From contig JAAZFZ010000028.1 in the NCBI GenBank assembly GCA_012511485.1, positions 1 through 10,121 on the forward strand: 10,121 nt of DNA, read 5' to 3'. Every line of letters starts with the position of its first letter. Position 1 is the stretch's first letter. Below, one piece after another: positions 1 through 5,934 of the stretch. A program made the position numbers and the translations under genes. Below the pieces are notes generated by a model. That model was not told where the DNA came from. It was given only the letters and a program-made list of their open reading frames with translations, and did no database searches. Source of the DNA: Clostridiales bacterium (GTDB lineage: Bacteria; Bacillota; Clostridia; Oscillospirales; Acutalibacteraceae).

Positions 1-141
1 GTTATAGGAGGGATACTCTATTCTTTTGCCTAAATCAAAGGCAATGATATTTGCGCCCTCTTTTGCAAATGCAAGGGCAACACCTCTGCCCTGACCCTTT
101 GCAGCACCTGTAATGAAAACAGTTTTATTTTGGAACTCCAT
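1..141 (-). CDS. Short-chain dehydrogenase/reductase, N-terminal fragment (runs off left edge)
   Basis: Only the first 47 residues are in the window; the rest lies beyond position 1. The visible part is a classical SDR Rossmann start: a beta strand, the dinucleotide-binding glycine motif TGAAKGQG at residues 11-18 (TGxxxGxG pattern), an alpha helix, and a second strand ending in Asp36. An acidic residue there usually means NAD(H) rather than NADP(H). The sequence after it (DLGKRIEYPSY) resembles the insertion seen in carveol-dehydrogenase/mycofactocin-type SDRs; this is a recollection, not a search. The catalytic Ser-Tyr-Lys residues are outside the window. The ATG at 141 has a good Shine-Dalgarno GGAGGAT (148-154) in the 19-bp gap after the AhpD-like gene, so the two are probably co-transcribed. 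The substrate cannot be told. The SDR call is firm, the subfamily is not. Confidence 0.88.
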   Translation of the reverse strand, partial: MEFQNKTVFITGAAKGQGRGVALAFAKEGANIIAFDLGKRIEYPSYN

Positions 142-160
142 TATTCTATCCTCCGAAATT

Positions 161-673
161 TCAATATCCTATGAGATTTCCGTCAAGCTCAACCTGAAGT
201 GCGCTGTTTATGAGATTTGTGGCTATCATAATAGCTCCGAAAGCAGTCAGGAGAACTATTTGCTCTTGAGTGAAAAGCTCTTTGAGCCGTGCAAAAACAG
301 CGGGGTCAATATCATGCGGATTCGTAACAAGACCCCTGCCGTAGGATATGAGAAGCTCCTGTTTATCGGTGAAACTAAAGCAATTAAAATCAACATTTTC
401 ATCTCTGAGAATCTTTCTGAAAAATGTTGAGCATATAAGACAATCGTTTTCGCTTGAAATGGTATAGCAGAAGATATTAATTTCAAGAGGCGTCAGAAAT
501 TTTGCTGCCTCATCCCTGAGAGTGTACCACTCCATAAGGGCTTTGAATGCAGGCACGCTGTTGAGCAGGGTTTTTTTCATATTTGTTATTTTGCCTATTT
601 TTTTGTGCTTATCATAAGCGTCACGAGCCTCGGGTGAAGCTGTTTGATAATCAACCATTGAAATGTATGCCAT
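161..673 (-). CDS. Carboxymuconolactone decarboxylase / AhpD-like protein
   Basis: About 170 residues, mostly helical, of the carboxymuconolactone decarboxylase-like (AhpD-like alkylhydroperoxidase) fold. The N-terminal region (xxYQTASPEARxAYD) is typical of this family. Counting from the ATG at 673, Cys78 and Cys81 form the family's CxxC pair (CLIC), and Glu64 sits where an acidic residue supports the active site. AhpD-type enzymes normally have CxxCxxxH; here the position of the His is Phe85. Peroxidase-type proton relay may therefore be absent or altered. I prefer the ATG at 673 because AAGGGTGAT stands just before it; an in-frame GTG at 682 would add three residues but has no suitably spaced site. 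It lies 11 bp after the four-cysteine protein gene and 19 bp before the SDR gene. A redox or hydroperoxide role is inferred from the fold; the substrate is unknown. Confidence 0.85.
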   Translation of the reverse strand: MAYISMVDYQTASPEARDAYDKHKKIGKITNMKKTLLNSVPAFKALMEWYTLRDEAAKFLTPLEINIFCYTISSENDCLICSTFFRKILRDENVDFNCFSFTDKQELLISYGRGLVTNPHDIDPAVFARLKELFTQEQIVLLTAFGAIMIATNLINSALQVELDGNLIGY

Positions 674-684
674 TTTTATCACCC

Positions 685-903
685 TTATATTTCAAAGTCT
701 TTTTGCTCCATCTTAGGTAGGGATTGCGCCCTCTGAGGTTTGCGCTTGAGAGGATTATATTTGAATTTGCGGCATGACGAGGTCAGGAGCATTACGCCGC
801 GTTTAATGCACAGGATGCTTTCACCGTCCGGTGAAGGTCTGCCGAAAATGCAGTAGCTGCATGACGGCGGCAACTCTTTAACATTCAAAAGCTTTTTTTT
901 CAT
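685..903 (-). CDS. Small four-cysteine protein, putative metal or Fe-S binding
   Basis: A 72-residue basic protein with four cysteines, C15, C18, C32 and C44 (CxxC-x13-C-x11-C), of a type I recall as hypothetical proteins in Clostridia; I know of no assigned function. The conserved-looking core is PPSCSYCIFG, then DGESILCIKRGV and CRKFKYNPLKR. The cysteine layout suggests a zinc knuckle or small iron-sulfur site, which is inference. The last 20 residues are polar and probably flexible. There is no signal peptide or membrane segment, so it should be cytoplasmic. The ATG at 903 follows a strong GAGGTGA site (908-914). A sigma-A-like promoter lies immediately upstream, over the end of ylbJ. The gene ends 11 bp before the AhpD-like gene, making a small redox-looking cluster with that gene and the SDR. 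Confidence 0.8.
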   Translation of the reverse strand: MKKKLLNVKELPPSCSYCIFGRPSPDGESILCIKRGVMLLTSSCRKFKYNPLKRKPQRAQSLPKMEQKDFEI

Positions 904-922
904 CTTCTCACCTCAAACAATC

Positions 923-951
923 ATGTTAGCACATTTTTCTGTTCATATCAA
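923..951 (-). promoter_or_regulatory. Sigma-A-like promoter inside the 3' end of ylbJ
   Basis: On the minus strand the -35 box TTGATA (946-951) and the -10 box TAACAT (923-928) are separated by exactly 17 bp. The -10 is preceded by TG one base upstream (TGCTAACAT), an extended -10. The start of transcription would fall near 916, leaving a very short leader that begins just before the GAGGTGA ribosome site. It overlaps the last codons and stop of ylbJ. It could drive the four-cysteine, AhpD-like and SDR genes independently of the sporulation promoter. The -10 matches only four of six consensus bases. Confidence 0.5.
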
Positions 952-2002
952 GGTCTAAAATGAGCAGCGCACCCATAACAAGAATCCCCGCACATGCAGG
1001 CACATAGGGCGAAAAAGCGTGCGAAGCGGGCAGGTCCGTAGAAATAAAGGCGGGAACCTCACATGGGAAGACTCTGAAAAGCTCAAAGCTTATCAATGAA
1101 GCGAGGGCTCCGCTAGTTGCCCTTGCGGTCAAAAAGACAGACATCCGCAAGTCCACAGCTTTGACATATTCAAGCACCTGGCAGTGGACGCAAAGCCCCG
1201 ACCAACCGACAATTCCCGTTATTACTGCAATATGCACACCTGAGGCAGCCGCTGCCGCACTGCCGGAGGTCACCTCAAACAAACATTTGAGGGGTACTGA
1301 CAGCACCTCCAAGCCTTCGGGCAGAAGACTCAAAAGCGAGCAGGCACAGCAGAAAAGAATTATCCATGCGCAAACAGAAAGCATAGCGCCCGCGCCGTCC
1401 GCGACTGATTCAACAAGCGATTTTTGTATATTCATTGGCCCGAATACATGCGGTAAACTTTTATCCTCACCGTCGCAGGCTATGAAACGAGAAATAAAAC
1501 CGATAAACAGAGAGGAAAGACTCAGGGATATAAACATAATAAAACCGGCCTTCCGGCTGCCGAGCATCATTGAGCCGATGGCTCCGATAACGAAAGCCGG
1601 TCCTGCATTGACGCAGAACATGAGCATTCGCTGCGCCGCACTGCGGCTGATTTCCCCATCTCTGTAGAGCTGTGCGGTCATTCTCGAGCCGACGGGAAAG
1701 CCGCCGATAAGCCCCATTATTATTGCCCCGCAGGCAGTTCCTGGGAGTCTGAAAATTTTTTTTGTCAAAGGGGCAAATATCCTGCCCAGCAAAGAGCATA
1801 GTCCCGATTTTATCAGAAAGGTGCTAAGCACCATAAACGGGAAAAGCGAGGGTATCACAACCTGACCGCACAGGTTCAGCCCGTCTTTAACTCCCTTTGA
1901 GGTCACCTGTGGCACAAATATCAGTGAAAAAAGCATGGCAAGAACCGCTATTACCGTAAAAATATATTTTCCCCTGATTATCAACAATTTTTTTAATTGC
2001 AT
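926..2002 (-). CDS. ylbJ: Sporulation integral membrane protein YlbJ
   Basis: Polytopic membrane protein of the YlbJ family, which carries nucleoside-recognition/Gate-type domains and in Bacillus is made in the mother cell under sigma-E and needed for heat-resistant spores; the transported molecule is unknown to me. Starting from the ATG at 2002 it has 358 residues, with hydrophobic segments near 13-32, 47-64, 88-110, 128-147, 152-174, 206-228, 255-275, 290-310 and 333-351. Family landmarks are GGFPVGSRMTAQLY (100-113), NAGPAFVIGAIG (132-143) and WSGLCVHCQ (267-275), the last matching the GGLSVHAQ-like second half-repeat. I choose the ATG at 2002 because GGTGAT lies directly before it; in-frame ATG 2008, GTG 2011 and TTG 2014 are alternatives. 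The gene is divergent to yqfCD and is followed after 22 bp by the four-cysteine gene. It appears intact. Confidence 0.9.
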   Translation of the reverse strand: MQLKKLLIIRGKYIFTVIAVLAMLFSLIFVPQVTSKGVKDGLNLCGQVVIPSLFPFMVLSTFLIKSGLCSLLGRIFAPLTKKIFRLPGTACGAIIMGLIGGFPVGSRMTAQLYRDGEISRSAAQRMLMFCVNAGPAFVIGAIGSMMLGSRKAGFIMFISLSLSSLFIGFISRFIACDGEDKSLPHVFGPMNIQKSLVESVADGAGAMLSVCAWIILFCCACSLLSLLPEGLEVLSVPLKCLFEVTSGSAAAAASGVHIAVITGIVGWSGLCVHCQVLEYVKAVDLRMSVFLTARATSGALASLISFELFRVFPCEVPAFISTDLPASHAFSPYVPACAGILVMGALLILDLDMNRKMC

Positions 2003-2020
2003 AAACATCACCAAAACTAT

Positions 2021-2048
2021 ATGTATGCGGCATGACTGACAAAACTGC
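2021..2048 (-). promoter_or_regulatory. Sigma-E-like promoter for ylbJ
   Basis: On the minus strand CATACAT (2021-2027) matches the sigma-E -10 consensus CATACA-T and continues as CATACATAT. Fourteen bases upstream is GCAGTTT (2042-2048), a partial match to the -35 element (G/T)(C/A)ATATT. Transcription would start near 2013, right at the ribosome site for the ATG at 2002. ylbJ is known as a sigma-E gene in Bacillus, so position and function agree. The weak -35 lowers certainty. Confidence 0.5.
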
Positions 2049-2058
2049 AGGAGTAGAG

Positions 2059-2088
2059 GTACTTTTTACTGTCCCATAAGCATAAGCT
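2059..2088 (+). promoter_or_regulatory. Possible sigma-E-like promoter for yqfC-yqfD (weak)
   Basis: CATAAGCT (2081-2088) resembles the sigma-E -10 (CATACA-T), with GTACTTT (2059-2065) 15 bp upstream as a poor -35. No sigma-A promoter is obvious in 2015-2125, and the yqfC/yqfD genes are sigma-E dependent in Bacillus, which is the main reason to list this. It lies within a 7-bp inverted repeat. Confidence 0.25.
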
Positions 2089-2104
2089 TTTCTGAAAGAC
2101 AGTA
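2067..2104. repeat. Inverted repeat TACTGTC / GACAGTA upstream of yqfC
   Basis: The perfect 7-bp arms TACTGTC (2067-2073) and GACAGTA (2098-2104) are 24 bp apart and flank the putative yqfC -10 region. The right arm with its flank (AAAGACAGTA) is close to the SpoIIID site pattern WWRRACARNY. It could be an operator or chance; the loop is long for an RNA hairpin. Confidence 0.3.
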
Positions 2105-2125
2105 TTTTGATTAGAGGGAAGGGTT

Positions 2126-2434
2126 ATGGCTCAAAAAAAGCGCTCGCGGTCAAGACCGCAGCCATCATATAAACGCACAGCAAAGGAAAAACTCAGTGAA
2201 GAGCTTGACCTTCCGCTTGCCTCAATGCCGGGTATGCCCAATATTGAGCTTGCCGGCAACCGGCAGGCGGTTGTGGAGGGTTGTAAAGGAGTTCTCGAAT
2301 ACAACGAAAATGCAATAAAGCTAAACCTCGGCAAGAGCATTGTCAAGTTTGTGGGCATCGGGCTTTCTATGACCTCGTTCAGGTTTGAGCAGGCGGTGAT
2401 TTCGGGCAATATTCTCTCTGTTGAGTTTCTGTAA
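2126..2434 (+). CDS. yqfC: Sporulation protein YqfC (YabP/YqfC family)
   Basis: A 102-residue soluble protein of the YabP/YqfC family. The family is found in endospore formers; in Bacillus yqfC is sigma-E controlled and adjacent to yqfD, as here. After a lysine/arginine-rich N-terminus (residues 1-22) comes the compact beta-rich domain (about 28-102) with the typical opening PLASMPGMPNIELAGNRQAVVEGCKG and the ending FRFEQAVISGNILSVEFL, each recognisable as the YqfC pattern of strands. It has no membrane segment. The molecular function is unknown. The ATG at 2126 follows a strong AGAGGGAAGGG site (2113-2123). yqfD begins 16 bp after the stop, so the two form an operon, as in other spore formers. 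Confidence 0.9.
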   Translation: MAQKKRSRSRPQPSYKRTAKEKLSEELDLPLASMPGMPNIELAGNRQAVVEGCKGVLEYNENAIKLNLGKSIVKFVGIGLSMTSFRFEQAVISGNILSVEFL

Positions 2435-2450
2435 AGCGGATGGTGTGTAA

Positions 2451-3635
2451 ATGTTTCTGTTTAGGTTTTTCAGGTGGCTTCTGGGATATGTCAGGTTTAC
2501 CGCCGAGGGAGGCTTCCCCGAGCGGTTTATCAATCTATGCACAAACAACGGTATTGTAATCTGGAACATCAAGAGCTGCAGCGGGGTGCTTTATGCTAAC
2601 ACAAGCATTAACGGCTACAGAAATATCCGCCCTGTTGCCAAAAAATCCGGCATGAGGGTTAGAATATTCCGCCGTTACGGCCTGCCCTTTTTCCTTCATA
2701 AGTATCGCAAAAGGGTGGGGCTACTGCTGGGGCTTGCTGCCTTCCTTGCCATAATAACTCTTTTATCGGGCATGATATGGAATATTCGGGTCATAGGCAA
2801 CGAAAAGGTCAGGGATGACATAATAATAAATGCCTTTGCGCAATCGGGTGTTTATGTGGGAGTGAGCAAAAAAAGCCTTGATTCTCAGCAGGTCGAAAAG
2901 GCAGCCTTAAACAAGCTTGACTCCCTGCTTTGGGTTTCTCTCAACATTGACGGCTGCACGGCAGTAATAGAGGTCAGGGAAAAGATTGATGCACCGCCTG
3001 TTGAGGATGACACATCCCCTTCAAATATAATTGCTGCGCAGGCGGGGCAGATTGTTGTGCTTGAGCCTTATGAGGGTACGGCAGTCGTGAATGTGGGCAC
3101 GGCAGTCAACAAGGGCGATTTGATAATTGGCTCCGTAACCGAAAACAAGGACGGCACAGTTGACTTTCAGCACGCAAGAGGCTATGTTGTCGCTCGTATA
3201 GAACAAAAAATTGAGGCAAAACAAAGCTCTGCAGAAAAGTCAGCCGTATATTCGGGTGTCAGAAAGCACTTTACCCTTCACTTTTTCGGAGTCAATATTC
3301 CCATTGGTCCGTGCATTGAGCCAAAGGAAAAATATGAGGTTTATGACAGCAAAACATGGCTCGAAATTCAGGGGATAAAGCTGCCCCTGAGCGTGACAAG
3401 GCGGCATTTCCTCATTTATGATGAGAAGGACAGGCAAATGTCAGCAGAACAGGCTCAGCTTCGGGTAACGGAAAGCTTTATAAATGAAGCCTCTGCTAAA
3501 CTCAAGGCAGCCAAGCTGCTAAATGAGAGCATTGAGCTCTTAAAGACGGATAAGAGCGTTGCGGTAGCAGGGCATTTTGTCTGCAACAAAAACATAGGGC
3601 TTGAAAAGCCGCTGCAGGTAGAAAAGGGCGGCTGA
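2451..3635 (+). CDS. yqfD: Sporulation protein YqfD (stage IV type)
   Basis: A 394-residue single-pass membrane protein that matches the YqfD sporulation family in length and layout. Residues 1-85 form an N-terminal cytoplasmic domain with many basic residues (RFFRWLLGYVRFTAEGGFPERF at the start). One transmembrane helix follows at about 88-110. The rest is extracytoplasmic: a POTRA/FtsQ-like beginning (IRVIGNEKV, 112-120), a stretch around DSLLWVSLNIDG, and a region (about 195-260) with the pattern AxxxGQIV...GTAVVNVGTAVNKGDLIIG, which resembles the biotinyl/lipoyl-like hairpin seen in this family. In Bacillus it acts in the mother cell during engulfment or cortex stages; the mechanism is unknown. 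The ribosome site (GGATGG, about 2438-2443) is modest. The usual downstream phoH and ybeY are absent; a terminator follows 20 bp after the stop. Confidence 0.9.
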   Translation: MFLFRFFRWLLGYVRFTAEGGFPERFINLCTNNGIVIWNIKSCSGVLYANTSINGYRNIRPVAKKSGMRVRIFRRYGLPFFLHKYRKRVGLLLGLAAFLAIITLLSGMIWNIRVIGNEKVRDDIIINAFAQSGVYVGVSKKSLDSQQVEKAALNKLDSLLWVSLNIDGCTAVIEVREKIDAPPVEDDTSPSNIIAAQAGQIVVLEPYEGTAVVNVGTAVNKGDLIIGSVTENKDGTVDFQHARGYVVARIEQKIEAKQSSAEKSAVYSGVRKHFTLHFFGVNIPIGPCIEPKEKYEVYDSKTWLEIQGIKLPLSVTRRHFLIYDEKDRQMSAEQAQLRVTESFINEASAKLKAAKLLNESIELLKTDKSVAVAGHFVCNKNIGLEKPLQVEKGG

Positions 3636-3655
3636 CAATAATAAATAATAAAGCA

Positions 3656-3701
3656 GGAGCGGGGGATAAATCTCCTCCGCTCCTTCATTTATTTCATTAT
3701 T
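3656..3701 (+). terminator. Intrinsic terminator after yqfD
   Basis: An 11-bp stem (3656-3666 with 3673-3683, GGAGCGGGGGA against TCCTCCGCTCC, one G-U pair) closes a 6-base loop. It is followed by a T-rich stretch (TTCATTTATTTC...). It ends the yqfCD transcript. Confidence 0.85.
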
Positions 3702-3789
3702 ATTCCATGCCACTGCCAATACATTTTATTCTTCAATCCCGATATGCGTATTTTTTTCAGCTTTATTAAACATGGAATTGAATCCTATA

Positions 3790-3818
3790 TTGACACTTAC
3801 CCCAAGGTGTGTAATAAT
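3790..3818 (+). promoter_or_regulatory. Sigma-A promoter for the acyltransferase/zinc-ribbon operon
   Basis: The perfect -35 box TTGACA (3790-3795) is followed after 17 bp by AATAAT (3813-3818), five of six -10 bases. Transcription should start near 3825, giving a leader of roughly 55 nt (to the TTG at 3880). The rest of 3702-3879 shows no RNA gene or riboswitch fold that I can recognise. Confidence 0.75.
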
Positions 3819-3879
3819 GAAAAGCGAGTTTGGAAGATTTGTGTAGAATTTAGAGTTTTGGGAAGGATGTAATGCCGGC

Positions 3880-5196
3880 TTGATAAAAAACTTTCAAAAT
3901 GTCAAAGAGATGAATAATGTATGTGTTCCGGCGAGGTTCCCGCTTGATAATGCGGCAACTATTTATCCCGCTTGCAGAACCCGCAATTGGAATAATGTTT
4001 ACAGATTTGCCATTATTTTTAAAGATGAAATAAATCCCGTATTCCTGCAGCAGGCGGTTGATGATTTTTATTCAAGGATGCCCACCTATTTTGTAAGGCT
4101 CAGAACAGGAGCCTTTTGGTATTATTTTGAGCGAATCAGACATTCCAAAGTTGTTGTGCAGGAGGATTATTACCCCTGTAGAGCGGTCAACCTTTTCAGC
4201 TCTGAGAAGCCCTGCTTTAGAGTAATGTATTATAAACGCAGGCTTTCTCTGGAGTGCTTTCACGGTGTTGCCGACGGTGGAGCATCGCTTATTTTCATTA
4301 AATCCATAGCGGCAAGGTATTTGCAGCTGCTCGGTCACGACATTGAAATCAGCGGCGACCTTTTGGATTGCAATGACAGCTTTTCCAAAGCTGAGTTTGA
4401 GGATTCCTTCAAAAGGCACGCCGTTAAGGTTAAGGGCGTCAAGAGAAAAGAAGCGAGCAGCCTTCAATACGATGCCGACCCGATACCGAATTACTATAAA
4501 GTTATCCACGGCTTGATTCCGGTTGAGGACTTAAAGGCTATTTCAAGGGAATACAGAATTACGATAACGGAGTATCTCGTAGCAGTTCTACTCTATGCTT
4601 TTTACTTAGATGCACCAAAACCCTGCAAAAAACCAATCAAGGTTTCCGTTCCGATAAGCCTTAGAAATTCGTTTGAATCCAGCTCCTTGAGGAATTTTTC
4701 ACTATATACCAACATAGGTTTTGATGCACCAAAAAAGGATGACTATACATTTGAGGAGATTCTTGAGGAAATCAGGGGCAAGCTGCGGGAGGGCATGGAG
4801 AAGGAGGCCTTGCTCAAGGCCTTTAGCAAAAATGTCGGTGATGCAGGCAATCCCTTTGTCAGGTTCATGCCAAATGCAATAAAGCGGCATGTATTGAATT
4901 TCGGGTTTAGAAAAATCGGGCAGAACCAGTTCATCGCTTCGATAACAAACCTCGGCATTGCAAAAATGCCCGAAGCGGCTATGAGGTATATTGACAGATT
5001 TGAGGTTCTCCTTGGCGAAACCCCGATAAAGCATATTGCAATCGCACTCATTTCCGATGGCAAAAACATGAACATATCCTTCACAAGCAACGCCGCAAGG
5101 ACAAATGTTCAGCGCGATTTTTTCACCTTTCTTTCACAAAAAGGCGTAAAGGTAAGAATTGAATGCAATGATAAGGAAAGCTGGTTGAGGCAATGA
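3880..5196 (+). CDS. Condensation-domain-type acyltransferase (alcohol-acetyltransferase-like)
   Basis: About 438 residues with the architecture of the chloramphenicol-acetyltransferase/condensation-domain superfamily, closest in my memory to proteins labelled alcohol acetyltransferase in Clostridia. The opening FPLDNAATIYPA (20-31) and FYSRMPTYFVRLRTGAFWYYFE (63-84) are typical. The catalytic HxxxDG motif is present as HGVADG (His128-Gly133) after a beta strand. The C-terminal half has SLRNFSLYTNIGF and a SITNLG strand; I see no clear DFGWG motif, so substrate channelling may differ. The reaction would be acyl transfer from an acyl-CoA or carrier to a hydroxyl or amine; the substrate is unknown. 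It has no membrane segment. The start is uncertain: TTG at 3880 is the first in-frame option, ATG at 3910 the next, and neither has a well-spaced ribosome site. The stop overlaps the next gene's ATG (ATGA). Confidence 0.8.
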   Translation: MIKNFQNVKEMNNVCVPARFPLDNAATIYPACRTRNWNNVYRFAIIFKDEINPVFLQQAVDDFYSRMPTYFVRLRTGAFWYYFERIRHSKVVVQEDYYPCRAVNLFSSEKPCFRVMYYKRRLSLECFHGVADGGASLIFIKSIAARYLQLLGHDIEISGDLLDCNDSFSKAEFEDSFKRHAVKVKGVKRKEASSLQYDADPIPNYYKVIHGLIPVEDLKAISREYRITITEYLVAVLLYAFYLDAPKPCKKPIKVSVPISLRNSFESSSLRNFSLYTNIGFDAPKKDDYTFEEILEEIRGKLREGMEKEALLKAFSKNVGDAGNPFVRFMPNAIKRHVLNFGFRKIGQNQFIASITNLGIAKMPEAAMRYIDRFEVLLGETPIKHIAIALISDGKNMNISFTSNAARTNVQRDFFTFLSQKGVKVRIECNDKESWLRQ

Positions 5197-5870
5197 GATG
5201 TTTGAAATGCAATGTTGACCTTGGTGATGAATATCAGCTCTGCCCCCTGTGCGGGAGTCAGGCAGCAGACGATAAGCCTGTTATCAAAGGAATGAGAACC
5301 GCCGAATACCCTGATGTAGAATACAGACCTTATCCGAAAAGAATAGTTCTCGGCTTCTTTATAGCCTATGTTTTGGCTTGCGCCGCCGGCATGGCTGCGG
5401 ATTATGCGCTCAACAGGAGGCTGGGCATTTCTGTTTTCGCCGCACTCGCAATGCCTTGCATATGGGCGCTCTTTATAAGGCCTTTCGTTGTTAAAAAGGA
5501 ATATGTGGGCAGCTACCTTGTGCAGGATGTTTTTTTCCTCGCTATATTGATGTTGTATATCAGCAAGGTGGGAATCGGGAATTTTAGCTCTGCCCTATCG
5601 GGGGGAATACCTATTCTACTGATTGTTTCCGAAATTACACTGCTGATTTCATCTCTGATTGAGAGATATAACAGAGTTAATGCCATTATCTATTTACTCT
5701 CGGGGGCAGTGGCGGATATTGTTCTGATAGTAATAGCACTCATAAGCAAAAATGTGTCTTTGATAATGCCGCTTGCCGCACTCGGCGTAGCAATAGTCTC
5801 CCTCTCAATAATAAAAGCTCTCGCTTCAAAGGAGTTCAATGAGGAAATAAAGGCGAGGTTCAAGCCATAA
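5193..5870 (+). CDS. Zinc-ribbon, six-helix membrane protein (DUF6320-like)
   Basis: A 225-residue protein that starts with a zinc ribbon, C3-x2-C6 and C17-x2-C20 (CLKC and CPLC), followed by a linker with YPDVEYRPYPKR (39-50), then about six hydrophobic helices near 51-70, 77-97, 107-125, 135-155, 162-184 and 189-208, and a charged C-terminus. I recall this arrangement as DUF6320, often beside an alcohol-acetyltransferase-like gene; no function is established to my knowledge. Its ATG overlaps the acyltransferase stop by 4 bp, so translation is coupled. This suggests equal dosage and a shared job, for example holding the acyltransferase at the membrane or handling its lipid-like substrate; that is inference. 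The start is fixed by the overlap and by the cysteine motif beginning at residue 3. A terminator follows 10 bp after the stop. Confidence 0.8.
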   Translation: MRCLKCNVDLGDEYQLCPLCGSQAADDKPVIKGMRTAEYPDVEYRPYPKRIVLGFFIAYVLACAAGMAADYALNRRLGISVFAALAMPCIWALFIRPFVVKKEYVGSYLVQDVFFLAILMLYISKVGIGNFSSALSGGIPILLIVSEITLLISSLIERYNRVNAIIYLLSGAVADIVLIVIALISKNVSLIMPLAALGVAIVSLSIIKALASKEFNEEIKARFKP

Positions 5871-5880
5871 ATAATTATTA

Positions 5881-5918
5881 ACGGGGCTGCACAGTTAAGT
5901 GCGGCCCCGTCTTTTTTT
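5881..5918 (+). terminator. Intrinsic terminator, probably two-way
   Basis: A 12-bp stem with one G-U pair (5881-5892 with 5899-5910, ACGGGGCTGCAC against GTGCGGCCCCGT) and loop AGTTAA, followed by CTTTTTTT. It ends the acyltransferase operon. On the minus strand the hairpin is followed by TAATAATTATTTAT, so it may also end the dusB transcript, which stops at 5935. Confidence 0.9.
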
Positions 5919-5934
5919 AACCCTGAGGTCTTTA

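Noticed and set aside
113..430. Open frame of 105 codons on the plus strand
   Set aside because: It lies antisense to the start of the SDR and the AhpD-like gene, both clearly recognisable, and has no ribosome site.
1161..1667. Open frame of 168 codons on the plus strand
   Set aside because: It is fully antisense to ylbJ, has low-complexity composition with no domain, and no ribosome site. It is a shadow of the minus-strand gene.
3702..3879. Riboswitch or small RNA in the acyltransferase leader region
   Set aside because: Apart from the sigma-A promoter I find no stable set of helices and no terminator before the gene; the short imperfect dyad around 3793-3812 is too weak.
4072..4509. Open frame of 145 codons on the minus strand
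   Set aside because: It is antisense to the conserved catalytic half of the acyltransferase, with no domain or ribosome site.
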